A DNA stretch of 64,000 bases from Paenisporosarcina sp. TG20 (GCF_000286315.1 NZ_ALJG01000365.1:1-64000), one strand, 5' to 3'. Positions 1 through 9,773 are shown, numbered from the stretch's first letter. The notes: generated from the letters alone by a model not told the origin. Program-made: numbers and translations.

Positions 1-330
1 GTTCTTAGTCTTCGTTCCATGCGTTCATGCGGGGTTTTCAGTTCGTGGTAGTCCCACAGGAAAGATTAGGACCAAAGCAATTTGGTCCTAGTCTTTGCGA
101 CGAAGCTAGCGTAGCGATGCAGGAGCAGATGTTTTACGCCGCATTGCGCTACAATCAAACGATACCTGATTAAAATAAATGGATAATTAATATTAAAAGC
201 AATTAAATGTTCGTGTTTATTATCGAATTGAGGAGTTATGAAATTGACTCAATTATATGACATTTAATTTTTAAATTAAGATTGTGAAGAAAAATTAAAG
301 AATCCTCAAAGTTTATAAGGAGGAATATTG
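1..330. other. Left-edge non-coding stretch
   Basis: I see no convincing gene here. The first 140 bases hold GC-richer fragments (bracketing a long hairpin) of the degenerate kind found in scattered Bacillales intergenic repeats. The remainder is AT-rich leader for the small membrane protein that follows. The region may continue a feature lying outside the window. Confidence 0.5.
61..96. repeat. Long perfect hairpin with GCAA loop
   Basis: Two 16-base arms pair with a single G-T wobble around a four-base GCAA loop (77-80). No T-run follows on either strand, so a simple intrinsic terminator is unlikely. It may be a repeat-borne structure or RNA stabiliser; that is inference. Confidence 0.5.
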
Positions 331-615
331 ATGTCTAAGATGAGAAGAATATTTTTTTATATAGGTAATTTATTCATTGGAATTATTTCTTATTATTCTT
401 TTTTATATTTTTGGATGCTCTTAAGTTGGGGAGATCCTATTCGCTTTTTCTCTGTTGAGACACTTATTACTTTATGTATAAGTACTGTTATTTTTCTCGG
501 TTACAACTACTTATTGCTGAGGCAAGAAATAAATCCGAAAAAGTATTGGTGGATTGCGTTAGGAGTTACATTATTTTCTATTATAGCTATTGTGTCAATA
601 ATCGAGTATTCATAA
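331..615 (+). CDS. Small hypothetical membrane protein
   Basis: A 94-residue protein with about three hydrophobic segments (roughly residues 8-30, 42-62 and 72-92) and little charge, so probably an integral membrane protein. The ATG at 331 is preferred over an in-frame TTG at 328 because AAGGAGG ends seven bases before it. I recognise no family. It stands alone, followed by the convergent IS30 transposase. No function is proposed. Confidence 0.6.
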   Translation: MSKMRRIFFYIGNLFIGIISYYSFLYFWMLLSWGDPIRFFSVETLITLCISTVIFLGYNYLLLRQEINPKKYWWIALGVTLFSIIAIVSIIEYS

Positions 616-680
616 AATGATTGCATAGTACGTATAACCGTTTGACTGTGATCTATGAATCACTTTTTCCAAGTCTGTTT

Positions 681-699
681 TGTCAAATTAAGCGAGACA
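681..699. repeat. IS30 terminal inverted repeat, transposase 3' side
   Basis: TGTCAAATTAAGCGAGACA matches the reverse complement of the other end at 17 of 19 positions. The transposase stop codon (683-685, read on the minus strand) lies inside it, so the end of the gene and the end of the element coincide. Confidence 0.8.
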
Positions 700-1654
700 G
701 AATATCCTGATCGACATGTTCAGTAACATGGTCCATGAAACACTCAATGGGTGTCTGGTAATTCAGTGATTTTCTGGGTATATGGTTTCTTCGTAAGGCA
801 ACACTAGATATATAGTCTTGTCCAACAGGACGAAAATCCATTTCTTTTGGTAATCCATTCTGACGAAGAAGGCCGTTAGAATTTTCATTTAATGCTCTTT
901 GAGAAGGTGTTCCAGGATCAGCGAAATAAATATCAATATCATGATGATTACTGATGTTTTTCCAATTGGAAAATTCTTTACCACAGTCGAATGTAATTGA
1001 TTTAAATAAGTGTTTCGGTAAATGATCAAACCATTGATTGATGGCTTCTTCAATGTTGATTGCTTTTCTCCCAGCTGGTTTAATGGCAATAATGCACTTA
1101 CTAACCCGCTCGACTAGCGTGATGACTGCACTCTTATGGTGGCGTCCGACGATTGTATCACCTTCAAGATGTCCGAATTCTTTTTGATAGTTTTGATGTT
1201 CACTATCTCTATCGAGAATGCTGCGTCTGAAAGCCTGTTTCCCTCTCGTTTCTTGGTGACCGTTTGGTTTTCTTTTGCCCTTCATCGGGAGATTTTCTTG
1301 ATTGAAAACACCTGATTTAAACAATCGATAAAGTGTGCTTGTACTACAAGAAATGGACTTTTCGTTTCGACCAACAATGACATCAGGCGTCCAATTTTGA
1401 CGTGTTTTTTCATTAATATAGTCAATTTCAGAAGAAGGTAATTCAATATTTGTTCGACCGCAATTTGATTTGTTCTCTTTATAGGTAAGGTAGATATCAA
1501 GCGCTGTAAGACCATTCAGCAATTGCCTAATGACTCGATAGATTGTTTCGTGACCACGCTTTAAGTTTAGGGCTATTTTCCGTCCACTATGACCAATGGA
1601 ATAGTATTCTTCTATGAATATCAGTTCTGTTTTGGTAAGATGGGAATAGGACAT
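683..1654 (-). CDS. IS30-family transposase
   Basis: A 323-residue DDE transposase that mobilises the surrounding element. The N-terminus (residues 1-60) has the typical IS30 helix-turn-helix start (SHLTKTELIFIEEY). The catalytic core follows: first Asp in GHLEGDTIVG, second Asp in TFDCGKEF, and the Glu in the NENSNGLLRQ block. Length is close to other IS30 transposases and there is no frameshift, so it is probably active. The ATG at 1654 follows a purine-rich ribosome site (AAGGAGAG on the minus strand). The extreme C-terminus is encoded by the terminal repeat. Confidence 0.93.
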   Translation of the reverse strand: MSYSHLTKTELIFIEEYYSIGHSGRKIALNLKRGHETIYRVIRQLLNGLTALDIYLTYKENKSNCGRTNIELPSSEIDYINEKTRQNWTPDVIVGRNEKSISCSTSTLYRLFKSGVFNQENLPMKGKRKPNGHQETRGKQAFRRSILDRDSEHQNYQKEFGHLEGDTIVGRHHKSAVITLVERVSKCIIAIKPAGRKAINIEEAINQWFDHLPKHLFKSITFDCGKEFSNWKNISNHHDIDIYFADPGTPSQRALNENSNGLLRQNGLPKEMDFRPVGQDYISSVALRRNHIPRKSLNYQTPIECFMDHVTEHVDQDILSRLI

Positions 1655-1723
1655 GTCTGATACACTCTCCTTATTAACTTTTGTCGGTTATAATTGAGTG
1701 TATCATGACATGTCTTTTTTTGG

Positions 1724-1742
1724 TGTCTCGCTTAATTATACA
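1724..1742. repeat. IS30 terminal inverted repeat, transposase 5' side
   Basis: TGTCTCGCTTAATTATACA is the inverted partner of 681-699 and marks the right boundary of the element, about 70 bases upstream of the transposase start. Confidence 0.8.
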
Positions 1743-2454
1743 ATCCGCGAAGTTATAACCTTAAATTGACAGGTAAGTTATTGCGCTTACAATTGTTATT
1801 GTAATCTGTTTAGTTAGATATCTAATTCGTATGATGAAGAGGTGTGGAAACAAGAAACCTGTAAACTGGGAAATGTATATTTGTGATCGGAAAAGAGAAA
1901 AAACACTGGAGTATTTTCTCAGTGTTTTTTTGTTCTAATTTTAAGTAAGCCTTTTGAAACTATTCATGAAGATGAATAAACGCATCAAAGTGGGAAGATA
2001 GAATAAGTTTCTAAATAACAATTCTTTCGTTATGTTATTATTTAGTTTAATATCACGAAAGATTCTGATTTAAAAGGGTAGTTTAGTTATATTGAAAGTG
2101 ATCTCTACTGAAAATCACCTATTTCTTCTCCCTCTTTTCACTGGATGTCTACGACTTCTGCATTCCCAAGGGACGTTTTCTGGAGCAGGTAAGAATTATA
2201 AGCTACAGGAGAAAGAATGTCTTCATATGAAGTCATTTGAAAAAACATTCACTGATCACGGTTGAAGATACTAAGATTTAATAGAAGAATAAAAAGATTA
2301 AACATCCCTCAATGACGAGTCAGCATAATCGGAAAACTGAAACATGTATTTTTAATCTTATATAATTTCATCAGTTGAACAATTTATTTAAGCATGAGGA
2401 AATAGGAGAATCATAACTAAAAGATACAATAACATTTTGATAGGGTGAATATTA
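1743..2454. other. Intergenic stretch before the two-component system
   Basis: No gene is supported over about 700 bases. It contains one clear terminator-like hairpin (1898-1933), a small palindrome TTAGATATCTAA near 1815, and GC-richer fragments around 2130-2215. A decayed gene may once have ended at the orphan terminator, but no residual reading frame is recognisable. Confidence 0.45.
1898..1933. terminator. Orphan bidirectional intrinsic terminator
   Basis: An A-run and CACTG pair with CAGTG and a T-run around an 11-base loop, giving U-tracts on both strands. No gene ends immediately upstream on the plus strand, so it is either a relic or terminates a short unannotated transcript. Confidence 0.6.
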
Positions 2455-4281
2455 TTGAAACTTAAATCTTATAGGCAATCCCTGGCACAGATATTTATGA
2501 TGGTAATCTCGTTTATTGGGTGGTCAATTGTGTTTTACTCAATTATGAATTTACCTAGTATTAAGAATCCATTCTTATTATTATTTTTAATGGCTTTTAT
2601 TTTAATATGTGAATACTACCCCATGCCTTTCCGAAAAGGCAATTCCTCACTTACTTTTCCAGTTATTTATCTCATTTATTTAGTGCATGGATTAGAGATT
2701 ACGATTGTTCTATATTTTATCAGTGTTTTATTAACTGCTTTACTTAATAAAAGACCAATTCGGATTATCTTCTTCAATCCGGCTCAGTTGGTTCTTAGTT
2801 TGACCTTAGTCCATATATTCAACGCTTGGATAATGCCACTAACCCAATTCTCGGAATTTCCGGCTACTTTATTATCCTTTTTAGTATTTATTAGTTCATT
2901 TTATCTTATCAATAATCTGATTGTGGATATTGTTCTTTTCCTTAGACCTGAAAAATATTCATTTTCCATATGGGCTGAAAAAGGCCGAGGAGAAATCTTT
3001 AGTTTTTCAATTTCGTTAGTTTATGGATTTCTCATCCACTTTTTAGGTGAAAGAAGTAGCGGGGAAGTTGATGTTTTTTCATACTTTTTTTTCCTCTCAC
3101 CTTTAATTTTCCTAGCCATAATAAGTTCGACTATTATTCGCTTAAGAGCAGATAAACAAAGATTGAAAGCTTTGTTTCATTTTTCGTCAGAATTAAATAA
3201 ATCCATACCTATAATTGACTGGGAAGATAATATTAAGATTTTACTAAATAAAGTAGTTTCATATGAAGAAAGTTTTTTATTTACAAGAGATGAAAAAAAA
3301 ACGTGGCGGCTAGCTATTTCAGAAGGCTATCAAAAACTACATAATGAACAATTTGAGGATTTAGAAGAATTGAATCGTGTAAGGGTCACCACTGTTTATA
3401 ACAAAGGGGAGTTAAACAGTTCACCTTTATCCAAATACTTTAATGATCACATTCACGCAGCTGTTTACGCTCCTCTTATTCTTGATCATGAATTGGTAGG
3501 CTGCTTAATTTTGACCAAGACGCGCACAAAAAGTTTTGTCGTACAAGACGTACATTCAATCTCAACAATTGCCAACCAATTAGCCATCTTTCTAAAAACT
3601 CAAATGTTATTTTCTGAAAAAGAACAGAGAATTTTGTTGGAAGAACGGAATCGTATTGCACACGATATTCATGATGGAATTGCACAAACTTTAGCAGGTG
3701 CAGTTATGAAACTTGATATAGCAGAAAAGAAAGTAACATCTGAGCCAAAAGTAGCCCAAAGTCTAATAAGTGATAGCAACAATGTTTTAAGAAAAGGATT
3801 AAAAGAAATTAGAGACTCTATTTATGCACTGCGTCCTTATCCGACTGAACAAGTGGGGTTGCATACAGCAATAAATAATAAAATTGACGAACTTAGCCAG
3901 GAGACCGACTTAGATATTTCTTTTGAAAGTAGAGGAATTCAAATCAGACTCAGTTTATTAACTGAAAAAGTTATTTTCTCTATTATTCAGGAAAGTATTC
4001 GAAATTGCATGAAGCATGCGCAAGCTTCAAAAATCAATGTTTTATTAAGCTATCAAAAGGAGCAAATTTATTTAAAAGTAAAAGATAATGGAATTGGATT
4101 TTCTTTGTATGAAGCAATGACAGCTGCCATGAAGGAACCACATTATGGAATCATTCAAATGAATGAAGATGCTGCAAAAGTAGGTGCTACGCTTCAAATT
4201 GATAGTCGTGAAATCTCTGGGACAGAAATCATAGTAAGAATTCCTAAGTTGGGATATGAGGGGGAAGAAGTGATTGATTAA
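2455..4281 (+). CDS. NarL-type sensor histidine kinase with multi-pass membrane domain and GAF-like region
   Basis: A 608-residue sensor kinase. Residues 1-230 form a membrane domain of about eight hydrophobic segments. Residues 235-390 look like a GAF-type sensor region. The HisKA_3 box ERNRIAHDIHDGIAQT follows, with phospho-acceptor His406. The HATPase domain shows an N-box (ESIRNCMKHA) and glycine boxes (KDNGIGF, HYGIIQM). It starts at TTG 2455 after TAGGGTGA. The stop overlaps the response regulator start by 8 bases, so the two are translationally coupled. In this family the kinase phosphorylates a LuxR-type regulator. The secreted proteases just downstream suggest a DegS/DegU-like role in exoenzyme control, which is inference. 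The ligand is unknown. Confidence 0.9.
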   Translation: MKLKSYRQSLAQIFMMVISFIGWSIVFYSIMNLPSIKNPFLLLFLMAFILICEYYPMPFRKGNSSLTFPVIYLIYLVHGLEITIVLYFISVLLTALLNKRPIRIIFFNPAQLVLSLTLVHIFNAWIMPLTQFSEFPATLLSFLVFISSFYLINNLIVDIVLFLRPEKYSFSIWAEKGRGEIFSFSISLVYGFLIHFLGERSSGEVDVFSYFFFLSPLIFLAIISSTIIRLRADKQRLKALFHFSSELNKSIPIIDWEDNIKILLNKVVSYEESFLFTRDEKKTWRLAISEGYQKLHNEQFEDLEELNRVRVTTVYNKGELNSSPLSKYFNDHIHAAVYAPLILDHELVGCLILTKTRTKSFVVQDVHSISTIANQLAIFLKTQMLFSEKEQRILLEERNRIAHDIHDGIAQTLAGAVMKLDIAEKKVTSEPKVAQSLISDSNNVLRKGLKEIRDSIYALRPYPTEQVGLHTAINNKIDELSQETDLDISFESRGIQIRLSLLTEKVIFSIIQESIRNCMKHAQASKINVLLSYQKEQIYLKVKDNGIGFSLYEAMTAAMKEPHYGIIQMNEDAAKVGATLQIDSREISGTEIIVRIPKLGYEGEEVID

Positions 4282-4909
4282 TGTAGTCTTAGTGGATGAC
4301 CATGCAATCTTAAGGGATGGTCTTAAAACCATAATTGCTCAGGAAAATGATATGACAGTTGTTGGAGAAGCCACAGGTAGTATTCAATTGCGGGAAATAT
4401 TAAAAACAGTGAATCCAACTGTTATCATAATGGATATTAATATGCCCGAAATGAACGGAATTGAATTGACTAAATGGGTGAAAAGTAAATACCCAACTAT
4501 TAAAATAGTTATTCTGACGATGTATAAAAATGATGAATACTTTATGGCATCCATTAGAGAAGGAGCTGATGGTTACTTACTCAAGGATTCCCCATCAGAA
4601 GATGTAATCGCAGCCCTCCGAACAATTAGCAATGGAGAATCTGTGATTCCTGCTAGCATGACAAAAAAATTGATTTCTCTCCATCATGCTGAAAATAACA
4701 CTGAAGATAACTCGTTGACTGCACGAGAAATGGAAGTTCTTTTAAAGTTAGTAGAGGGATTATCAAACAAGGAAATTGGTAAAAGGTTATTTATTAGTGA
4801 TAAAACCGTTAAGATACATGTGAGCAACATATTTAAAAAGTTAGATGTAAAAAGCAGATCACAAGTAATTATTTACGCAGTACAACATAATTTAGTTCCA
4901 TTATTGTAA
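4274..4909 (+). CDS. NarL/FixJ-type response regulator
   Basis: A 211-residue DNA-binding regulator, partner of the overlapping kinase. The receiver domain (residues 1-120) has the acidic pair in LVDDH, the phospho-acceptor Asp54 in IIMDINMPEMNG, and the conserved Lys in YLLKDSPSED. The C-terminal LuxR-type helix-turn-helix (about 145-205) starts at SLTAREMEVL and contains NKEIGKRLFISDKTVKIHV. It starts at TTG 4274, with a GAGGGGGA site inside the kinase gene. A terminator at 4922-4960 closes the two-gene operon. Possible targets are the neighbouring secreted proteases, by analogy with DegU and not shown by the sequence. Confidence 0.93.
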   Translation: MINVVLVDDHAILRDGLKTIIAQENDMTVVGEATGSIQLREILKTVNPTVIIMDINMPEMNGIELTKWVKSKYPTIKIVILTMYKNDEYFMASIREGADGYLLKDSPSEDVIAALRTISNGESVIPASMTKKLISLHHAENNTEDNSLTAREMEVLLKLVEGLSNKEIGKRLFISDKTVKIHVSNIFKKLDVKSRSQVIIYAVQHNLVPLL

Positions 4910-4921
4910 CAAATTAACTGA

Positions 4922-4960
4922 CGTTCTCTACTACTTAAGTTGTAGTGGGGGACGCCTTTT
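4922..4960 (+). terminator. Intrinsic terminator of the two-component operon
   Basis: A stem of about 13 pairs (4922-4934 with 4942-4954, with G-T wobbles) and a seven-base loop is followed by CCTTTTTGCG. It lies 12 bases after the regulator stop codon. Confidence 0.8.
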
Positions 4961-5060
4961 TGCGTAGATAAAATATGCCTGAAGTTGAATATGGATTAGT
5001 AAAGAATTATGAAATGATTAGTATGTCTTAATATTCTAAATTCAGAGGAGCGGTTATTCA

Positions 5061-6494
5061 GTGAAAAAAAGTATTAGCCTCATATGCATTATTAGCTTAG
5101 CAGTAGGCCTTGTTTTTAATTCATCAGCTTTTAATCAAAAACCCATGGCTGCAAGTGAAGAAATAGTGATTGATTCTAAGTTAGCACAAATTCTGAAGGT
5201 TGCAACATCACCCGTCGAAGTCATTATTTCCTTTAGAGATGGGGAGAAAGTTGAACAGAATAATTTACAAACGCTTAAAAATGTTGGAATTAAAGATGCA
5301 GTTATTTTTAATAATCTCCCTATTGTCGGCGCTCTTTTGACAACAGACCAAATTGATAAACTATCCACGGAACAAAGTATACAATCCATTTACTACAATG
5401 CACCATTACAGTATGAAAATGAAAACTCTACCATTACAACTGGAGTTGACCAAGTACGCGAAGATAATGAGTTACAAGCTGCTAATGGAGGGTTTCCAAT
5501 TACCGGTAATGATATCGGTGTGGTCATAAACGACAGCGGTGTTGATGGAACACATACGGACCACTCCCTTGGGCGCAATCTTAAGCAGAATGTATTGGCA
5601 AGTACAAACCTCAACAGCACAATTGGATTAGTGCCAATCACATATATCGAAAACGTCCCAAATACAGATACAAGTTCCGGTCACGGTACTCATGTAGCAG
5701 GGATTGTTGGGGGAACTGGTGCAATGTCTGGAGGGAAATATGAAGGTGTAGCGCCTGGAGCTAACTTAATAGGATATGGTTCCGGAGCAGGAATTGCCAT
5801 ACTAGATACAATCGGGGGCTTTGACTATGCACTTACCCATCAGCGGGAATATAACATTCGTATTATCACAAACTCTTGGGGTGATACTAGTGACTCAAAC
5901 ACTGATTTTGATCCAAACCATCCAATAAATATAGCAACCAAAAAATTATATGACCGAGGTATTATCACAGTTTTTTCTGCAGGAAACTCAGGTTCTAGCG
6001 AATCGACGATTTCAGGTAATTATAAAAAGGCACCTTGGGTAATCACTGTTGCGGCTGGAAATAAGGATAAGGAGCTAGCGGACTTCTCTTCCCGAGGGGT
6101 GAAAAGTAAAGGAGGAAGTGTTGTGGTCGATGGTGAGACTTTCCATTGGGCAGATCGTCCAACAGTAACTGCACCAGGTGTTGATATTATTTCTACACGT
6201 GTTGTTTCGCCACTTTCACCACTAAGTGCACAAAAAGATGTCAATATATCGCCAGCACATTTACCCTACTATACAACATTTAGCGGTACGTCCATGGCAG
6301 CACCCCATGTTGCTGGAATAATTGCCTTAATTTTAGAAGTAGATCCGACTCTTTCGCCTTTAGAGATTAAAGAATTGTTACAACAAAGTGCCACTCCTAT
6401 GGAAGGTCATGAAACATGGGAAGTTGGTGCCGGATATGTAAATGCGTATGAAGCGATAAATACCTTAATAAATACTTCACTGACTATGAATTAA
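5061..6494 (+). CDS. Secreted subtilisin-like (S8) serine protease
   Basis: A 477-residue exported protease. A signal peptide (about residues 1-31) and a propeptide-like region (about 35-115) precede the S8 catalytic domain, with Asp158 (VVINDSGVDGTH), His208 (SSGHGTHVAG) and Ser411 (FSGTSMAAPH); the oxyanion Asn lies in SAGNSGS. The chain ends just after the catalytic domain, without the SLH region of its downstream paralogue, so it is probably released. The start is GTG 5061 after AGAGGAG. Transcription may be linked to the two-component system just upstream, which is inference. Confidence 0.93.
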   Translation: MKKSISLICIISLAVGLVFNSSAFNQKPMAASEEIVIDSKLAQILKVATSPVEVIISFRDGEKVEQNNLQTLKNVGIKDAVIFNNLPIVGALLTTDQIDKLSTEQSIQSIYYNAPLQYENENSTITTGVDQVREDNELQAANGGFPITGNDIGVVINDSGVDGTHTDHSLGRNLKQNVLASTNLNSTIGLVPITYIENVPNTDTSSGHGTHVAGIVGGTGAMSGGKYEGVAPGANLIGYGSGAGIAILDTIGGFDYALTHQREYNIRIITNSWGDTSDSNTDFDPNHPINIATKKLYDRGIITVFSAGNSGSSESTISGNYKKAPWVITVAAGNKDKELADFSSRGVKSKGGSVVVDGETFHWADRPTVTAPGVDIISTRVVSPLSPLSAQKDVNISPAHLPYYTTFSGTSMAAPHVAGIIALILEVDPTLSPLEIKELLQQSATPMEGHETWEVGAGYVNAYEAINTLINTSLTMN

Positions 6495-6753
6495 AAGAGT
6501 TAATGTTTATCCAGAGTAAGAGTAAATATTGAATAATTGGGTTCCGGTGGAATATTAATGTATTAACCAGTATTGACTCATTAAAATAAAGAACTGTTTT
6601 GATTAGCAACTCTCTTACAATATACTGCTTTGGTTGTAAGCAATTATAGTACGTTAGCTTTTAAAAATATGTCCTTAGCTTAATAGATTAAAGATTTTAA
6701 AAAGGTAATAATTACAGTGTGAGTTATTAAACTTGATGAAAAGAGGTTGGAAA

Positions 6754-9203
6754 ATGAAAAAACTGATTATCATTTTGGCAATAATACTATTGGCTTTCCC
6801 AACAAGTTCTATCTCACAAGCAACGGAACTTGGCACTACTAATACAATAGTAGACAACAAAGTCTGGTCGTCTCTTAATGAAATTGGAACAGCAGAAGTG
6901 ATTATAACGTTCAAGGGAGATCAAAAGCCCACTGATTCTCAAGTTAAATTTGTAGAAGGATTAGGAATTAATTCTGCTGTCACGATGCATAGCCTGCCAA
7001 TTATGGGTGCTACTGCAACAAAACAGCAAGTTGAAGATTTAGCAGGAAATGATGAAGTACGATCCATTTATTTGAACGAAAAATTAACTTATTTTAATGC
7101 AGACGCAACTACTATTACAGGTGTTGATAAAGCACGCACTGATGAAGGATTTAGAAAACAAAACGATGGCTTCCCTGTATCCGGCAACGGAGTTGGAGTA
7201 GTTATAAATGATAGCGGTGTGGATGGAACTCATAAAGATCATGAATTTGGTAGAAACCTTGTACAAAATGTATTAGGCACGACGAACTTACAGGGTACTG
7301 GAATTGTACCAGTTTCCTATACTGAAAATGTTATCAATACAGATACAAATTCCGGTCATGGCACACATGTTGCTGGTACTGTTAGCGGTACGGGTGCACT
7401 TTCAGGAGGTAAATATGAGGGGGCTGCTCCAGGAGCTGACCTAATAGGCTACGGTTCAGGTGGTGCACTATTCATATTAGATGGTATTGGTGGATTTGAT
7501 TACGCCATTACACATCAAAGAGAATATAATATTCGGGTCATTACAAACTCATGGGGTTCTTCAGGTGACTTTGATCCAAATCATCCAATTAACTTAGAAG
7601 CAAAAAAGCATTTGACCGAGGTATCGTCGTATTATTTGCAGCAGGCAATGCAGGGCCCGCTGAAAATACACATAATCCTTATGCTAAAGCACCTTGGGTA
7701 GTATCAGTTGGTGCAGGTGAAAAAGACGGCACTTTAGCTGATTTCTCTTCAAGAGGAACAAAAGACGTAGGTGGAACTTTTGATTTAGACGGTAAATCAT
7801 GGACGTGGACAGATGCTCCAACGGTCGTAGCTCCGGGAGTTGATATTATCTCAACCCGTACAGTTGCACCTGTCACTACTTTAGCAGCAGAATTGGATGC
7901 AGAGTTGATTGAACCAGCTCACCTTCCTTACTATACAACAATGAGCGGAACTTCTATGGCCACTCCACATGTAGCCGGAATAGTAGCCTTGCTTTTAGAG
8001 GCTGACATTACACTTTCACCTGACGAAGTAAAAACTACTTTACAACAAACGGCAACAAACATGCCTGGCTATGAGTCTTGGGAAGTCGGTGCTGGTTATG
8101 TGAACGCGTATGCAGCATTAGATATGGTTTTTAACGACAAAGCATATGGCGCTACTTTAATTAGCTCGAAAGATTTTAATGCAGAAGTTGTTACAGAAAC
8201 AAAAAATGAAGATTTTGCAGTAGAATACACAGTGTCTACTAGTACACAGCACATATTTACAGTAGAAGAAGGTTTATCTACTGTATTTGCAAAAGCTAAT
8301 GCTGCTGGTGTTCTTGAGCAGACCGGAAATCCAGTAAATCTTGTACTTATCGCTCCAAATGGAACGGAGTATAGTTCGGGGATAAGCTTGTTGTTCCCGA
8401 CAACTTATGATCGTACTGTGATTGTTAACAATCCTATTGCAGGCGAATGGACATTAGAGATACGTGGCCTTCACGGCAACACATTAAACCCTGTCGGTCT
8501 TGCTTTACCTGAGACAGTAAAAGGTTCGATTAAATTTACAAAAGTAAATGAAATCACGGGTCTGACCGATATTGCTGGTCACGAAGCAGAAGCTGCAATT
8601 GCCATGGGTATCCAAAACAGATTGTTTGATTCAAATGCTAATGGCTCATTTAAACCGGATGCAAAATTAACAAGAGCTCACTTAGCGAAGTATTTAGTCA
8701 TGGGTGCTGAGATTCGTCAGAACTTGCCTACAACTAGCAGTTTTACAGATGTTTCACAGGCAGATAGCCCATTTGCAGAAGCAGTTACTGCAAACGGAGC
8801 TGCTTTCAGAGATTACAATCAAACGTTCAAAGGTGTTATGCAATCAAAAACGAACGGTTCATTTGATCCTAATGGTTCTGTATCAAAAGCTGAATTAGCT
8901 TATTCTCTTGTTCAAAGCTTGGGACTTCAAGACCAAGCTGAAGCATTTGAAGGCAATGTAACCGTGCAATATAAGGATGAAAGGGTTGCAATACAAGATG
9001 AAGCAACTATTCCAGCGCATCTAAAAGGCTATGTACAATTGGCATTAGACTTAAATATCCTGAATGCCACATTCTCAGTTACACAAGGAAAATATGATTT
9101 GGAACCTACTGTAAACGCTTCATTTTCACCTGCTGAACAAGTATCACGTGGTGATTTTGCTGTAGCGTTTAGCCGCTATTACGGAGTGTTTTTCTCGAAA
9201 TAA
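6754..9203 (+). CDS. S8 serine protease with C-terminal SLH domains, split by a -1 frame change
   Basis: This paralogue of the previous gene appears as two frames. Frame 0 (6754-7701) gives the signal peptide, propeptide, Asp153 and His202, then runs into unrelated residues and a stop at 7699-7701. The -1 frame continues from 7608 to 9203 with the expected sequence (AFDRGIVVLFAAGNAGP), catalytic Ser about 401 (SGTSMATPH), a beta-rich segment and SLH-like repeats (ITGLTDIAGHEAEAAIAMGI; NGSFDPNGSVSKAELAYSL; a third near the end) for wall attachment. The joined product would be about 816 residues. The switch sits on A_AAA_AAG at 7602-7608. Alternatives are one lost A (mutation or sequencing error) or programmed slippage. 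ATG 6754 follows AAGAGG at a better distance than TTG 6733. Confidence 0.85.
7602..7608 (+). other. A_AAA_AAG slippery heptamer at the frame change
   Basis: The codons read gcA AAA AAG CAT in frame 0. This is the canonical -1 slippery arrangement, and re-reading one base yields GCA TTT GAC CGA, the frame that matches the intact paralogue. Whether it is used for recoding or simply marks a one-base deletion in an A-run cannot be decided from sequence alone. Confidence 0.6.
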
Positions 9204-9217
9204 TATAAAAGATAAGA

Positions 9218-9250
9218 AACAACATTGCTCAAAGGCGATGTTGTTTTTTT
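9218..9250 (+). terminator. Intrinsic terminator after the SLH protease
   Basis: An 11-base stem (AACAACATTGC with GCGATGTTGTT) and short loop is followed by a run of T residues, 15 bases after the stop codon. Confidence 0.9.
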
Positions 9251-9360
9251 TTGATTCATTTATTTATAAGAAATGATCCTTGGAAATTCGCGTCCATCAC
9301 TTGAAAATCGTCATTGGTTTTAATTGTAAATAAGATATACTGGATGTAAGTTAAATATTC

Positions 9361-9462
9361 TATAAGTGCGTGTTCAAAAAGGAGCATAAAAAGAGCCGAG
9401 TAGCAAGTCAAAGAAGAGATACGACAGCTATTTTTAGCGGACTTTTTGAACAACCTCTATAA
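9361..9462. repeat. MITE-like inverted-repeat element
   Basis: About 100 bases with inverted ends sharing TGTTCAAAAAG (9371-9381 and, inverted, 9442-9452) and weaker outer similarity (TATAAGTGCG against TATAGAGGTTG). There is no coding capacity. The architecture fits a small non-autonomous element; the parent element is not in the window. Confidence 0.5.
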
Positions 9463-9492
9463 ATAATTCAATAATATGAAAGGAATGATATA

Positions 9493-9648
9493 TTGAAAAC
9501 ATCAACTGGATTATTAATCCTTGTCGTTTTAATGCATTTCATTACTCTTTCTAATATCACTCTTTTTGATGGAAAATTAAATGGAATAGCATTATAGGCT
9601 AGTACAGGGTTATTCATTGCGGCGATAACTTTCTATTCAAATGGGTAG
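9493..9648 (+). pseudogene. Broken small membrane protein ORF
   Basis: TTG 9493, preceded by AAAGGAATG, opens a hydrophobic reading frame of 34 codons, interrupted by TAG at 9595-9597 and continuing in frame for 16 hydrophobic residues to TAG at 9646-9648. Without the first stop it would encode a 51-residue two-helix membrane peptide. I do not recognise a family; it could be spurious. Confidence 0.3.
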
Positions 9649-9734
9649 ATCTAAAGAAAAAAAGACCGTAAATGAGAAGTAACGTATTACTTGCACCTAG
9701 GGTCCTTCATTCTTCAGGTTATAGAGCAGTAGTT

Positions 9735-9773
9735 TTGCCGTCCAAAGCGACCCGGTAACCGAAGTCGATACAG
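9735..9773. repeat. Third, partial copy of the structured repeat motif
   Basis: The core GCCGTCCAAAGCGACCCGG followed by an AACCG block and GTCGATACAG is nearly identical to 20366-20404 and closely related to 43825-43851. Only this 3' part of the repeat is recognisable here. See the findings for the full family. Confidence 0.7.

Larger units (their letters stand above)
681..1742 (-). mobile_element. IS30-family insertion sequence, apparently intact
   Basis: The element is bounded by 19-base inverted repeats at 681-699 and 1724-1742 that agree at 17 positions. It contains one full-length transposase gene on the minus strand. About 1.06 kb is normal for the IS30 family. I could not identify a clear target duplication. 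A shortened, broken relative sits at 19588-20011 in the same orientation, showing that this IS family has been active in the genome. Confidence 0.85.
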
